Notes: generated by a model not told the origin, from the letters alone. 64,000 bases of DNA from Artemisia argyi (GCA_030686995.1 CM060692.1:127177796-127241795), one strand, 5' to 3'; positions 46,718 to 58,293 are shown, counted from the first letter of the stretch. Program-made: numbers and translations.

Positions 46718-49140
46718 TAACCCATGACCTTGAGTCTAGCTACAAGACTCGTAAATAAAGAAAAGCGCTTCTTGGGAGGAAACCCATGTTTTGTATGATT
46801 TTTATTTTGTTTGTTTGTTATTTGCTTCCGTATGCATGCTTTATTTTTATTGTTGGTAGATCATGTTTCAAAACTAAAATAGTGAAAATACTTTACTTTG
46901 TTGTTTAGCTTAGTCTTAACTTCACCCAAAGGTATTTTTGCAAAAGATAAGTGTAAGGGGAAACCCCAAATATGTTTTTAAAGAAACAATACCGATCATG
47001 ATTCTCCACAATATTAAGTGAACATGTATATTCGTATTTGTTAGAGTCAAATGCTTGTATCGAGTCATAATGATGTTTTGCAGGATTTTCCAGGAAGTAG
47101 GACGAAGTTTTTCCAGAAATTTTCCGGAAACTTAACATAAGAATTTATGCAGGTCACTTCTGACGGCGTCATGAGTTTACTCTTGACGGCGTCACGTGTA
47201 AAATTCTGTAAATTTTACCAGTTTTGTTTTTCTAACGGAGTCTTAAAGTTTTTGTTGAATTATTAGTTTTATAATCTCCAGAAAATCTGCAAACATCATT
47301 CCACACGCATTATATCTTACTTTGTTTTCTAGGATTTATTAGCATATGTAGATTGTCGCCGATTTTATGCGAGGTTGCCTTGTCTGTTTTCTCAGGTTTT
47401 ACAGGTTATGTATGACAAGAAGATGATTTATATTCTGGAAGGGAAGCTTTGATTGTTCATTTTCTTGGAGGAAGATCTAACCTGGCCACCTTATTATCCA
47501 TACCGAGCGAATCAGGGGAGTATTTGATTTCATTCTTTTTACTTATTTCACTTTTACATTCTTTACTTGAACATTGGGGACAATGTTCATCCTAAGTGTA
47601 AGGGGAGGATAAAATGATGATACCTTACAGATACACTTTCGCTTGAGTTTGTTTGTTTGATAGTAGATGTGTAATAAAACTATGAGAAATACTTGTTAGT
47701 GCAATTTTAGCGTCAAATTTAAAATTTTTTTACAACATTTAGGAGTGAAACTTTAGCCATAGCAAGCGTCTCATGGATAGGAGATTGTATGACTAGCACA
47801 AAACCGTACTATTCAGAAAAAATTTTCACCCAAATATGTGAGGTTCGCCTTTAGATTTGATAGGAAAAGCATTTACTATTAGTGCTTATGAGTGTACCGG
47901 TAGCATTTAGATTCTAGAACTTGCGTTAGTGATGCATCCCGAGACCGCTAGTGAGACTACATTCGTGTAGTAGAATTTACTACATGATAAGAGGCATTAG
48001 GATCATCCTTGTGTTAAACCCGTATTATAATTACTTGACCATTTAAGTCATATTACTTGGCTAGTTAAGTCAATTAATTTTTCCCACACCTTAGCGTTGT
48101 ACTCATTTTTAGTACACTAAACCCCTAGTACACCCCTCCGAGCCTATCTTTTCGTTTCTAACTTTAAGCATTTTACTTAAAGGAAGAATTTGTTACACCC
48201 ACTTAAATGTACACCAAAATCGCCTTAGCCTTCCGTGTATGCACTCATTTTTAGTGCATTATTGTTATGTGTTAAACCCTAAGTTAATTATCTAATTGAT
48301 TACATGGTTGCTAAGTCGAGTCATATCCTTGTACATATTGTTTTGGGACGATTGGGACTCATGGGTAAAGTATTTATTTTATGGAGTAATGGGGAAGAAC
48401 ATCAATTATTACCCCCGTATGTGCGTTAATCTTAAAAGTACTCCAAGTGTTTTGATTTTCTTAATTCGAGTCATTAGATTAGTTTATTGTAACTATGTAA
48501 AAATTCAAGTGTAAGGGAAATTTTCATTCCCTATGATGTATTATTTTGGATGGTAGGGTAAGAGTGTATCAAAAAAAAAAAAAAAAAAAAAAATCAAAAA
48601 ATTCAAGAGAAAAAAAAAATAGAAAAAACATACGGACTACCATCCCGTTTCATTCTATGTTCATTTTATGTTTTTTGTTCTTTTTGATTTATTAGCTTAA
48701 GTCGAGTCTAGTCTTGGCTTAGCAACGCCATTTTGTACATGTAATTAACCAAGATTGTTAACTCGCCACCAGTAAAGACTGCCTATATCCAACAAAACCG
48801 TGTATTCCATATCCCTACACCTAACGTTACAACCCTTTAAAAGACCTCTTTGATAGTTTATCCTAGGTGCATACGCCATGTGGTGGAGGTTTGATCCTTT
48901 CCCAAGCCTATGGTAATCTATTTCGCTATGACAGGTAGTGAGAGATGTTTTCCATTTCCATATTGTGATATTACTTTATTACACCCGAGAGATGTGAGTA
49001 TCTAAACACTATTTGTGAGGTGCTAGTGTATGACCTCCGTGCTTGTCTTTGGTCTTTAGTGGAACGATTATTTGTTGTAATTACTTTTATATTAGTGTTA
49101 AATGACCCCTAACTTGTATTTTGATTAGAATAAAAGCGCA
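46718..49140 (+). other. Non-coding 3' internal region of element 3
   Basis: Starts with GCGCTTCTTGGGAGGAAACCC (near 46765), the conserved block after pol. Two TGACGGCGTCA words lie at 47160-47200. An A tract is at 48571-48593. No gene. Confidence 0.75.
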
Positions 49141-49179
49141 TTTGCTTGAGGACAAGCAAATCTCAAGTGTAAGGGTACA
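49141..49179 (+). other. Hairpin and polypurine tract before the 3' LTR
   Basis: TTTGCTTGAGGACAAGCAAA (49141-49160) is a perfect 8-bp stem with a 4-nt loop, followed by AAGTGTAAGGGTA directly before the LTR. The same hairpin is in element 1 at 11156-11175. Confidence 0.75.
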
Positions 49180-50596
49180 TGATGAGGCGAAAAATGAACC
49201 ACTTTTAGGGGGTCATTTAAGCCCGAAATTGAATTTATTTGATCAAATATTGCCCTAAATCGTTCCTTTTGTGATTTTAGGTACTTTGGGAGTTAATTCT
49301 GGAAAAGGAAGCAATTCGGACGTTTTTTGAGCATAAAAGTGAGGAAAACGGCAAAGTCTTAATTTTCCATGCTGAGAACAGTACCTGACGGCGTCAAGAA
49401 GGAAATCATGACGGCGTCAAGAGTAAAATCCATGACGACCCAGTGAAAACCTGAAGGCGTCACAAGAAGGGCGTCAAGAGTTAATATGGTGACGGCCTGC
49501 ATAAGGAGTATACATGACGGCGTCAGACCCAGATCTAGGCAGTCCGAGAAACTATTTAGCGGCGAGATGACGGCGTCAGACATTTGTTCTTGACGCCGTC
49601 ACCTATCAGAATCTATATATAGTTTTCTATTTTTCATTCATTAAGGAGGAACTTGTGTGGAGAAAACTAGGGCCGAACTTTGTAAACCCTAGGTCGTATT
49701 TTACAGTGTTTTCAAAGGTTTTCACCCCTTGAATCCTTTCATGTTCAATTGAGATAAGTCTTCTCTTAATTCATTCAATATGTCTATGTGTTGTTTGAAT
49801 ATATCTTATGCTTGTCTTGATTCCAACATGCTAGGCTAGATCTATCTTGTGTTTGCTTAGATGTAATGAAACCTAGATGTTAATTATATGTTGATTACTT
49901 GTTTATGGTTGTAATAGATGAATGATTTCAATGTTAGGCTTAAGAAAACTGGCAGATCTCCATTGTGTAACATGCTTGAGCGTCTTAGGAAACATGAACC
50001 GATGTGTACTAGGTTTTATTGGTTGTATTTAATGCATGAGCAAATTCTAGTGATCCCATGTTAGGAGCTTCTTAGCCGGCTCGACATAGGAGTGAAGTAG
50101 GCGCTCATAGGATTGGGGAAGTAAGTACTCCACCCCATGAATGGTATTAAGGAATACAATCCGTCATCCACGCAACTATAACAAGTAATTAACCTGTAAA
50201 AGATATCTAGGGAGTAGTGAAATCTAAGTAAACACAATTCTCCCACATATTGCTCACAACTTTAGTATAATTTAGTTTATTTTCATTTTAGTATTTATTT
50301 TGATTGCATCTTAGTATTGGGTTAGTTGACTAGCAACTAATTCCGCCCAACTCCTTCAAACCCGAGATTTTTACTTGCTTTTCATAAAATATAAAAATAC
50401 AAAAAGAATCATCCCTCATCTCTAGACCTAGTCTTTAGGTTTTCTAATCCTAGCGACACTATTCCTAGCTGAACGATCAATCCCCCGGTACTTGTCATTA
50501 TACTATACTACATCGATCAGGTACACTGCCTGGTGGGGGTTGTAAGCTTCTCGAGATCCCTCGAGAGGTAAAGCCTGGTGCAATCCCTACACATCA
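49180..50596 (+). repeat. 3' LTR of Athila-like element 3
   Basis: 1417 bp, pairing with 44183-45599. TATATATA at 49614-49621. Confidence 0.95.
49386..49601 (+). promoter_or_regulatory. TGACG-N-CGTCA palindrome array, best-preserved copy
   Basis: Five perfect 11-mers at 49386-49396, 49409-49419, 49515-49525, 49568-49578 and 49591-49601 (the last on the other strand), with half sites (TGACGACC, GGCGTCAC, GTGACGGCC) between. The TATA box follows 13 bp after the last one. TGACG is the known core of as-1-type sites bound by TGA-class bZIP factors. Confidence 0.85.
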
Positions 50597-50601
50597 GAGT
50601 A

Positions 50602-51368
50602 TCAGTATCTGGTTTCTCGATAATGAAGTCGGCTAATATCTGCCCCTTAATCGCAGTGCGTGGTCTATAAGAGATGTTATGCTCGCTCAATAACACAGTC
50701 CATTTTTGTAGCCGTCCCGATGCGTCAGGTTTAGAGATAACTTGCTTGATAGGTTGGTCCTTAATTACAGCTATTGGGTGTGCTTAAAAGTATCTGCGCA
50801 GTCTTTTAGCTGCGAATACTAAAGCTAGGACCAGCTTTTCCATGGCGGTATAGTTAGTCTCTGTCTTCTTGAGTACTTTGCTTACAAAGTATACTGGTGT
50901 TTGAACGGATTTCCTATCTGTCAATAGCACCGCGCTGACTGCTCCATAAGTTGCAGACAAGTACATGATCAATTCTTCCCCTGGTCGGGGTGCGACAAGT
51001 TTGGGAAGTGCTGCTATATGTTGCTTAAGCTGTTGAAAAGCTTCTTCCGCTTCCGCAGTCCAACGAAAGTCTCCCTTTTTTGTGCACTTCGTGAGTGTCT
51101 TAAAGAGAGGGAGTGACTTATCTGCTGATTTGGACAAGAATCGATTTAGCCCAGCTAATTTTCCATTTAATGACTAGACTTCTTTCAGTGTGCGTGGTGA
51201 AGGGAGTTCGATGACAGCTTTTGTCTTTTCTGGGCAGGGCTTAATGCCATCAGGTTCTATCAAATATCCAAGAAACATGCCTTCTATAGCGCCAAAAGTA
51301 CACTTCTTGGGATTTAACTTCATGTTGATCCTTCCCAGTGTTTTGAATGTTTCCTCAATGTCGCGCAC
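50602..51368 (-). pseudogene. pol: Tat pol: end of reverse transcriptase and first RNase H
   Basis: From 51368 downward: VRDIEETFKTLGRINMKLNP, KKCTFGAIEGMFLGYLI (RT thumb), a TAG at about 51174, LNGKLAGLNRFLSKSADKSL, FRWTAEAEEAFQQLKQHIAA, YLSATYGAVSAVLL (RNase H; the expected D-A-S box reads S-A-T), YFVSKVLKKTETNYTAMEKL, a TAA near 50784, then SKPDASGRLQKWTVLLSEHN and the linker up to the insertion. Where homologues have Gln, CAG or CAA to stop explains the breaks. Confidence 0.8.
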
Positions 51369-53642
51369 CTATTCTTCTTCGGTATGACTCTTTATGACAA
51401 GGTCATCGACATAAACCTCCAGGTTGCGACCTACTTGCTTTTCAAACGCGTTGTCCACCAATCGTTGGTATGTTGCCCCTACATTCTTTAGGCCAAAGGG
51501 CATTTTTGTGTAACAATAGACCCCTTGACTTGTGTGGAAGGCTGTTTTCTCTTCGTCTTCCTCAGCCATCTGAATTTGGTGGTACCCTTTGTATACGTCT
51601 AGGAAGCATTTAAAGGGGTACCCACACAAAGATTCTACCTTCCAGTCTATCTCTGGTAGCGGGTAACAGTCTTGTGGACATGCTTTGTTAAGATCAGTGA
51701 AGTCCACGCACATTCTCCAGCTGCCATCGCTCTTTTTTACCATTACTGGATTAGAAAGCCAGTCATGGTAATAGACCTCCCACATGATGCCTGCGTCTAC
51801 AAGCTTGTGTACTTCTTCTAGAATGGCTTTTGCGCGATCTGGAGCCTGGCCGCACTTTTTCTGCGGTATTGGAGGATATCCTTGTCGGATTTTTAGCTTG
51901 TGCTCTGTGATAGATCGTGGCACTCCAGTCATGTGCTTTGGTTCCCATGCAAAGATATCTAGGTTCTTTTGCAAGAGTGCGCACATAGCCGCTCTGCCTT
52001 TATCAGACAGCGACCCTCCAATTGATACCTCTTGATCTGGGTAGTCAGGGTGAATTGCGACCTTTAGGTTTGACGCTTTGGCTGCGAGCTGTTCTGGAAT
52101 ACTCTCCGTTTCACTCGTCACCGTGTTGCATTCTTTAGGTGACACCGCGGTGTTGTAGAGGGTGATGATACCTCCGTCTATTGGGAATTTGAGCATCCCA
52201 TGTGCTGTAGACGGTACCGCGCGCATGGCTGATATTCCTTGTCTTCCAATAATGCCATTGTATGGCGAAGGAGATCTGATTATCATAAAGTTCATCCAGG
52301 CTGCTGTAGAGTGTTGCTTATCACCAACGACCACCAGTAAGCGCAATTGCCCCATGGGCCATATCTTCTCTCTTGTGAAGCCAGTCAGCGACATCGTGGC
52401 CGGAATTAACTGACTTCGTATCTCAGGTCGCAGCCTCTTGAAACAATGCTCACACATAATATCTGCGGATGCTCCTCCATCAACATACATGCGGTGGATA
52501 TCGTGACCCCCCGCGTGTATTTCAATGGTGAGCAGCTCCATTACTGCGTTGTCCGCAGCTAGAGTGGGGAAAGAGATTTCATTCCCAAAGGAAAACTTTT
52601 GGCTGACTTTTTGCCTCATCTTTCGCTGCCATGATTGTATCATGTAGATGGTGTCAGTCTTGTCTTTGGGTGTCTCTTTCTTGCCCCCATTCTTCTGTTT
52701 ATCCTTCCCCTCTTTGATATTTTTAAGGAGGTGATCCATTTTACCTTCTTTCACTAATTTGTCAATTAGTTGGCGCAGTTGGACACACTCGTTGGTGGTG
52801 TGACCCTTTTGTCCATGGTATTCGCAGTATCCATTCCCTACGTGCCGATCCTCTGGGGTGCGCATTGGTAGAGGTTTCGGGAAGTTTGCACCTTCCGTCA
52901 CAAATATCTCCCTTGGAGTCTTTGTGAGTAGAGTGTATTTGTCCTTATCTCGTCCGCTTCCCTGACTGCGGTAGTTCTTGCTGCGGTTGCTACTCTGGTC
53001 ATTGGATTGTCTCCTGGGCTGTTCTTGTGACCTATAGTTTGAGTAACCTTTTTTGCTATCCGCAGCAGCTGCTTCTCCTTGGATAAAAGACCTGGTGCGC
53101 TTCATCAGTTCATCAAAGGTTTGGGGAACCTTATCATTCAGTCTCCTAATAAGCTCTGGGTTATTGATCCCATTCATGAATCCTGAGATCTTTAGCACTT
53201 CGGGACACGCCTTGACGTGTATACATTCATCCTTAAAGCGCTCCACATAAGCGCTTGTGGATTCCCCTTGGCGCTGTTTTACTCTGGTAAGTTCAACAGG
53301 GTTCTTGGCGCACTTCTTTCTTTGAGTAAAGTTCGAACGGAATGCTTTCCGTAACTCTTCAAACCTGTTTATGCTTCTTCGTGGAAGTTTGCTAAACCAG
53401 GTTCGCGCATTCCCTACCAATGTGGAGTTAAACATGTGGCACCACACTGGTTGTGGCCAATTTTCGATAGTAGCAGCTAATTCAAAAATTTTTAGGTGGC
53501 CATCAGGGTCACCTGTCCCATCATATGTTTTAACATTGGCGGGCATGCGCCTTTTTTTCTCATCTGAATAATCGCTGATTCGCCGCGTGAATGCGTCGAC
53601 CTTTTGGCGGCGCCAAGGAAGGAATATATCTTCATCTTCCAC
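51369..53642 (-). CDS. gag-pol: Tat gag, protease and reverse transcriptase
   Basis: 757 open codons. Gag domain near residues 35-190 (KTYDGTGDPDGHLKIFELAA, then WFSKLPRRSINRFEELRKAF and YVERFKDECIHV). A Cys/His knuckle CEYHGQKGHTTNEC follows, then the aspartic protease at MYVDGGASADIMCEHC. Reverse transcriptase: SWRMCVDFTDLNKACPQDCY, CFLDVYKGYHQIQMAEEDEE, YTKMPFGLKNVGATYQRLVD and the intact catalytic YVDDLVIKS. The frame stops right after, at TAG. FTDLNKACPKD- and PFGLKNAGATYQ-type RT motifs fit the Tat lineage. The upstream part of gag is in a different frame. Confidence 0.88.
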   Translation of the reverse strand: MEDEDIFLPWRRQKVDAFTRRISDYSDEKKRRMPANVKTYDGTGDPDGHLKIFELAATIENWPQPVWCHMFNSTLVGNARTWFSKLPRRSINRFEELRKAFRSNFTQRKKCAKNPVELTRVKQRQGESTSAYVERFKDECIHVKACPEVLKISGFMNGINNPELIRRLNDKVPQTFDELMKRTRSFIQGEAAAADSKKGYSNYRSQEQPRRQSNDQSSNRSKNYRSQGSGRDKDKYTLLTKTPREIFVTEGANFPKPLPMRTPEDRHVGNGYCEYHGQKGHTTNECVQLRQLIDKLVKEGKMDHLLKNIKEGKDKQKNGGKKETPKDKTDTIYMIQSWQRKMRQKVSQKFSFGNEISFPTLAADNAVMELLTIEIHAGGHDIHRMYVDGGASADIMCEHCFKRLRPEIRSQLIPATMSLTGFTREKIWPMGQLRLLVVVGDKQHSTAAWMNFMIIRSPSPYNGIIGRQGISAMRAVPSTAHGMLKFPIDGGIITLYNTAVSPKECNTVTSETESIPEQLAAKASNLKVAIHPDYPDQEVSIGGSLSDKGRAAMCALLQKNLDIFAWEPKHMTGVPRSITEHKLKIRQGYPPIPQKKCGQAPDRAKAILEEVHKLVDAGIMWEVYYHDWLSNPVMVKKSDGSWRMCVDFTDLNKACPQDCYPLPEIDWKVESLCGYPFKCFLDVYKGYHQIQMAEEDEEKTAFHTSQGVYCYTKMPFGLKNVGATYQRLVDNAFEKQVGRNLEVYVDDLVIKSHTEEE

Positions 53643-54504
53643 ATCGCGATGTCTTCTCCTGGACTTCCAGTGTCCTGTTTCTTCGTCCTCGTTGTCCGAG
53701 GAGTCACTTGAGGAGGAGTCGGCCCTTTTGCGGCGTTTACGCCGTTTTCCTCGGAGTCTGAGCTTGAGGGGCTTTCACTTAGGGGGGGGGGGGGGGGTGT
53801 CTCCCCAGCCTATCATGAACTCTTCTGCTACTAGACCTTGAAGGGCTCTCGCTCGATGAGCGTTGCCGTCCAAGTCTATCCTGGATCCTGCGGCTACCGA
53901 CTCTAGCATGGACATTGGTACGCCTTTCATTATCTTCGTGCTCCTCCGATTATTGCGAATCAGATGCTTCATCATCCGCAGCCTTCCTTCCGATTCTAGT
54001 GAACACTGGAAGTCAGCGGGTATCCTTTTTGCGCCTCTCCTTCTGATAGCGCGATGGGGATGCTTCGTACTCAGGGCCAAAGTTGAGCCGGGCTTGCAGG
54101 CTCATACTTGACCTTCTTCTTGCTTCCTCTTGCATGAGGGCAGTTAGGGTTTCGTAATTTTGGGACACAAAATTACTTAGCGTGAACTCAGGCGCATCTC
54201 CCTCTAGCGCGAGGACATCTATTTCCACATTAGGTCCCCTAACTCGATTAGGCGCGCATGGTGGCACAGTAGTGTCCACGATGGGTGCCGTTTGGTGGGG
54301 AGTGGTGAAGAGAGTGCGCTGAAGATCTTCCGTGCTAGGGGCCACTGTAGTGGCCTGGGTAGTCCCTGTCGGCAATTCTACCGTTGGGAGGATCAGGCTT
54401 GGGCCTGATTCATGGTGACCAGGCACACTGGTTGTTCTAGAGGCCTCCTTAGAGGTCGAATCTTGATGTTTCCTCCTCTGGGGGTCACCATGTGTTTTCT
54501 CCAA
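53643..54504 (-). pseudogene. gag: Tat gag, N-terminal part with frameshifts
   Basis: From 54504: Pro/Thr-rich start, LALEGDAPEFTLSNFVSQNY, ETLTALMQEEARRRSSMSLQ, a basic end at 54013. After that the frame changes at least twice. A 16-bp G tract on the plus strand (53782-53797) lies where a shift is expected. An Asp/Glu/Ser-rich linker precedes the main ORF at 53642. Confidence 0.65.
53782..53797. repeat. G16 homopolymer in Tat gag
   Basis: Sixteen consecutive G on the plus strand within coding sequence. A likely frameshift site, or a spot of sequencing uncertainty. Confidence 0.85.
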
Positions 54505-54559
54505 CTACGGAGTCCGATGGCTTGAGTTTTTGTGTTTCGTCATTCTAGTTCTTAGTGTG

Positions 54560-54581
54560 GGGTCCCACGGATAGCGCCACT
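54560..54581 (-). other. Primer-binding site of the Tat element
   Basis: Minus strand TGGCGCTATCCGTGGGACC follows the LTR by a few bases. It resembles the TGGCGCCGTCTGTGGG sites of Tat/Ogre elements with changes. I do not assign the tRNA. Confidence 0.6.
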
Positions 54582-55060
54582 TGTTGATACAAAAGTTGGG
54601 CTTTCCTTGTTTGGGTTCCTGTTTTCGTACCAATTAGATCTTAATGCTTGAGACCTGCGCACTAAGAAAGCAAACAAACACCGTTAGGCTTATCGTGGGA
54701 TTGTCTCCCACGATTATCCTCCGGCGTGAGAGTAAGTAATCGGTTTTAGGGTTGTATTGAAGAGTTAGGGTTTTAGATCGTACCTTGATGAGAATTATGA
54801 TATTCTTTATATAGGTACGAAATCCTTGTAGATTTCGTGCTCCTTACTCTTCGGCGTATCATGCTTATCCGGTCATTGATCTTTATCCTATAAATAAAAG
54901 ATCATTATCTAGACCATAAATAATATTTGGGTTTGGGCTTTCGTGAGCCCAAACCGTTAGCATGGCAGCCCAAATCATTATTATGATAGCCTACTCGTGA
55001 TGGGCTTGGGCGTTAGTAATGTCCATGGGTCGTGACCCTGGTATGGACTATACATCATCA
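54582..55060 (-). repeat. 5' LTR of the Tat element
   Basis: About 479 bp with TG...CA ends (plus strand TGTTGATAC...CATCATCA). A TATA-like TTTATATAGG is near 54813. No partner LTR is present at the left end of the element. The outer border may shift by 3 bp because CATCA is shared with the flank. Confidence 0.7.
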
Positions 55061-55715
55061 AATACTAATATACATGCTCATTTAATATTGTAGCGAATCA
55101 TGCTCATTTTCGTTCTTATAAACAAATTTGGATTTCCCTTACACTTAGCTTTTGCAAAATACCTTTATATGTAATTAAGACAAAGTTAAAAACAAAATAA
55201 AGCATTTTCACAATTTACTTTGAACCATGATCCACAAACAATAAAAATAAAACACGCAACTAGGTGGCTCATACGAAACTATCCTAGGTGAAGGCTCATA
55301 TGGTGCATAAGTTTCACTAAGTGAGGCATTTTGAGGGGTTGATGGAGCTCCTAAAGTGAATTCTTTAAAACTCTTATGCATTTGGCCTCTTTTCTCAAGG
55401 TACTCAATAAAATCAATATAAGATCCTGTCCTCCTCATTTCATTCCTCCATCTTGGTATATCCAAACTGGTGTAATTATATTTTTTCTGGTAAAACTTTA
55501 GTGTTGGACTTGGTGGATTCACGTTCTCCATAATGGTGAACGGAAGAGTCAATGGAAAGGTTTTTACGAACAAAGACACAAAGAAAAGATAGACTACGAG
55601 AAAGCTAATAAAAAGAAAAATAAAATCTCACTCGATAGGAATCTAATGAGTAGACCTAATAAAATAAATTCCAACCTAAGTAATAACTATTCCCTGGGTT
55701 GCGGCGACAAAAACT
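55061..55715 (-). pseudogene. 5' internal part of element 1 with truncated unknown ORF
   Basis: The ORF starts at ATG 55531 (MENVNPPSPTLKFYQKKYNY) and is the homologue of the split ORF of element 2. It is cut near 55262: sequence equivalent to 18039-19196 is deleted, with CGCA/GCA microhomology at the join. It retains the uninterrupted site where the chromovirus entered element 2 (55374-55400). The damaged primer site lies at 55690-55710. Confidence 0.7.
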
Positions 55716-57158
55716 TGATATGTGGGAATTGCGCCCTCGCAACAGGTTTTACCTCTCAAGGGATCTTGAGAAGTTTACAACCCCCACCAGGCAGTGTACC
55801 TGATCGTTGTAGTATAGTATAGTGACAAGTACCGGGGGATTGATCGTTCAACTCAGGAATAGTGTCGCTAGGATTAGAAAGCCTACTAAACTAGGTCTAG
55901 AGGTGAGGGATGATTCTTTTTGTATTTTTATATTTTATGAAAAGCAAGTAAAATCTCGGGTTTTGAAGGAGTGGGCGAAATTAGTTGCTAGCCAACTAAC
56001 CCAATTAACTAAAGATGCAATCAAAATAAAATAACAGAAATGAAAATTAAACTAATATACTAATGTGGTGGAAACAATAATGAGAAAAGTTGTGTTTACT
56101 TAGATTTTATTACTCCCTAGATATCTTTTACCAGTTGATTAACTTGTTACAATTGCATGGATGACGGGTTATATTCCTTAATACTAGTCGTAGGGCCGTG
56201 TATAATATTCCCTAACTCTATAAGATCTTACTTCACTCTTATGTCGAGCCGTTAAAAGCTCCTAACATGGGATCATTAGAATTCACTTATGCATTAAATA
56301 CAACCAAAAATCGTAGTACACCTCTGATCATGTTTCTTAAGACGTTCAAGCAAGTTACCAATGGAAGTCTGCCAGATTTCTTAAGCCTAACATCGAATAC
56401 AATCATTCGTAACAATTATAGACAAACAATCAACCAATAATCAACATCTAGGTTTTACTACATCTAAGTAAACACAATAAAAGCCTAACCTAGCATGTTA
56501 AAAGAAATATAGACATAAGATAGAATCAAACAATACATAGACATATTGAATGATTATTGAAGTACTTATCTTTATTAAAACATGGAAGCAAGAAGGGTTT
56601 GAAACCCCTTCAATATGCAGGAAATTCGACCTAGGGTTTGTGCACAACTTGTTCCACACTTTACAATGAAAAATTAAAAAAATATATATAGACTAAGCAT
56701 CCTGACGGCGTCATGTATTAAACTCTGACGCCGTCAACTCGCCGCCAAGTTGAAATTCGTATTGCCTAGATCCAGTCTTGACGCCTTCACGTACAAATCT
56801 ACTCTGAGCCGTCAAGTGTATTTGGACCCTGACGGCCTTGGTGACGCCGTCAGGCCAAATAGCCTAAAAACGTTTTGGATCGTCACGTGTATTTTTCACT
56901 TCCACCTCTTTTTCCACTCTTGACGCCGTCATGTGTAAAGTCTTGACGCCGTCAGGTACTGTTCCCAGCAAAGAATTTGAGACTTCGCTGTTTTCTTCAC
57001 TTTTATGCTCCAAAAACGTCCAAAATGCTTCCTTTTCCAGATTTCTCCTCAAAAGTACCTAAAATGACAAAAGAAACGATTAGGGCAATATTTGATCAAA
57101 TAATCACAAATTCGAGCTTAAATGACCCCTTAAAAGCGGTACACTTTTCGCCTCATCA
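55716..57158 (-). repeat. 5' LTR of Athila-like element 1
   Basis: 1443 bp, pairing with 9698-11137. Palindrome array 56700-56960, TATATATA near 56680, exact tRNA-Asp match TCGTTGTAGTATAGT at 55804-55818. Confidence 0.92.
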
Positions 57159-57258
57159 TGCACGTGTTGCTGTTCATATCTTTGGTAAGATTAGCTTTGC
57201 TGTAGTTAAAGGAGTGGGGGCTCAGATTGTCTCTCGGCTCCCCCCTAATTTCTTGTAA
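57159..57258 (+). pseudogene. LINE reverse transcriptase, C-terminal end, right piece
   Basis: Resumes the frame broken at 9697: ARVAVHIFGKISFAVVKGVG and SRLPPNFL, then TAA. It begins with the duplicated TGCAC. Confidence 0.7.
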
Positions 57259-57286
57259 AATCCTTTTTGTTTCTAATAAAAGTGAT

Positions 57287-57287
57287 G

Positions 57288-57340
<53 letters not shown>
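57287..57340. repeat. (TAA)n tail of the LINE
   Basis: About 18 ATA/TAA units about 30 bp after the LINE stop codon. Some non-LTR elements end in short simple repeats, so this may mark the LINE 3' end. Confidence 0.75.
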
Positions 57341-57649
57341 TTAAACACTTTACATTTTACACTTAAATTTAAGTGAAAATTACTTGTGTACCCATACACA
57401 TACATTTGTGTTTTGCATAGCCCAAGTTTTTATGCATCTACAAAACTACCCATGGTGCTCGTGTATTATTTTTCCCAATCTACCTGGTGTACACGTGTAT
57501 GGCAAAGATCAAAACTAATTCAAAACCTTTATATGCCATGTCAGGTGGTCGCTTAAAAAAAAACGTGACGTACTTGATGACCTAAATTCCATATAGTGCC
57601 CTAGGAAACTGTGCTACAATTAATTTACTTGTATTGTTTGTGACTTTGT
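57341..57649. other. Intergenic, nothing recognised
   Basis: AT-rich. No ORF, repeat pair or element end seen. Confidence 0.4.
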
Positions 57650-58293
57650 CCGGTTATACCTTAATTTAATTTACAAAATTCTTAGAAAAACATGAATGAA
57701 AAATATTATTTGCAATCTTTGGCCATGATTAAACATATGTATATGTATAAAATGGAGTTAATATGAATGAGAAATCGTGTGTCAAAATTAGTCACTTAAA
57801 TCAAAAACTAAATTCTATAGATCAAGTTCCTGAAATTTCAAAGTAGAGAACTTTTATTCATTACATCAGCAAAGTAGAACACGACATTGAAATGAAAATA
57901 CAAAGTACGGTACAGAAAATAAAACTGTAAGACTTTGTGTAGACCGGTTATACCTTAATTTAATTTATAAAATTCTTAGAAAAACACGAATGAAAAAGAT
58001 TATTTGTAATCTTTGGCCATGATTTAACATATGTATATGTAGAAAATATTTTTGTCGGTCAGGTGATTTGATTTCTTCTTTGCAAGGTCTTTGCAACTAA
58101 CAAAAAAATGTTTAAAATTGAGTTAATATTAATGAGATATCGTGTATCAAAGTTAGTCACTTGACTTACAAACTAAGTTCTATAAATTAAGTTTCTGAAA
58201 TTTCAAAGTAGATACAAACTTTTATTCATTACATCAGCAAAGTATAATACGACACTGAAATGAAAATACAAAGTATGATACATAAAATAAAAC
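57650..58293. repeat. Diverged tandem duplication, about 294-bp shift
   Basis: CCGGTTATACCTTAATTTAA through GAAAATACAAAGTA...AAAATAAAAC occurs at 57650-57925 and 57944-58293. Copy 2 holds an extra segment near 58037-58110. Confidence 0.85.

Larger units (their letters stand above)
44183..50596 (+). mobile_element. Athila-like gypsy element 3, young deletion derivative
   Basis: LTRs 44183-45599 and 49180-50596 are both 1417 bp, with TGATGAGG...CATCA ends. GAGTA is duplicated at 44178-44182 and 50597-50601. I count roughly 13 differences between the LTRs (about 0.9 percent), so this is the youngest LTR element here. Inside are a tRNA-Asp type primer site, an Athila-type gag start, a fused end of integrase and a long non-coding 3' region with a PPT hairpin. 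Protease, RT and RNase H are gone, so it needs a partner element. Confidence 0.95.

Noticed and set aside
53371..53841. Plus-strand frames across Tat gag
   Set aside because: Antisense shadows of gag-pol on the minus strand.
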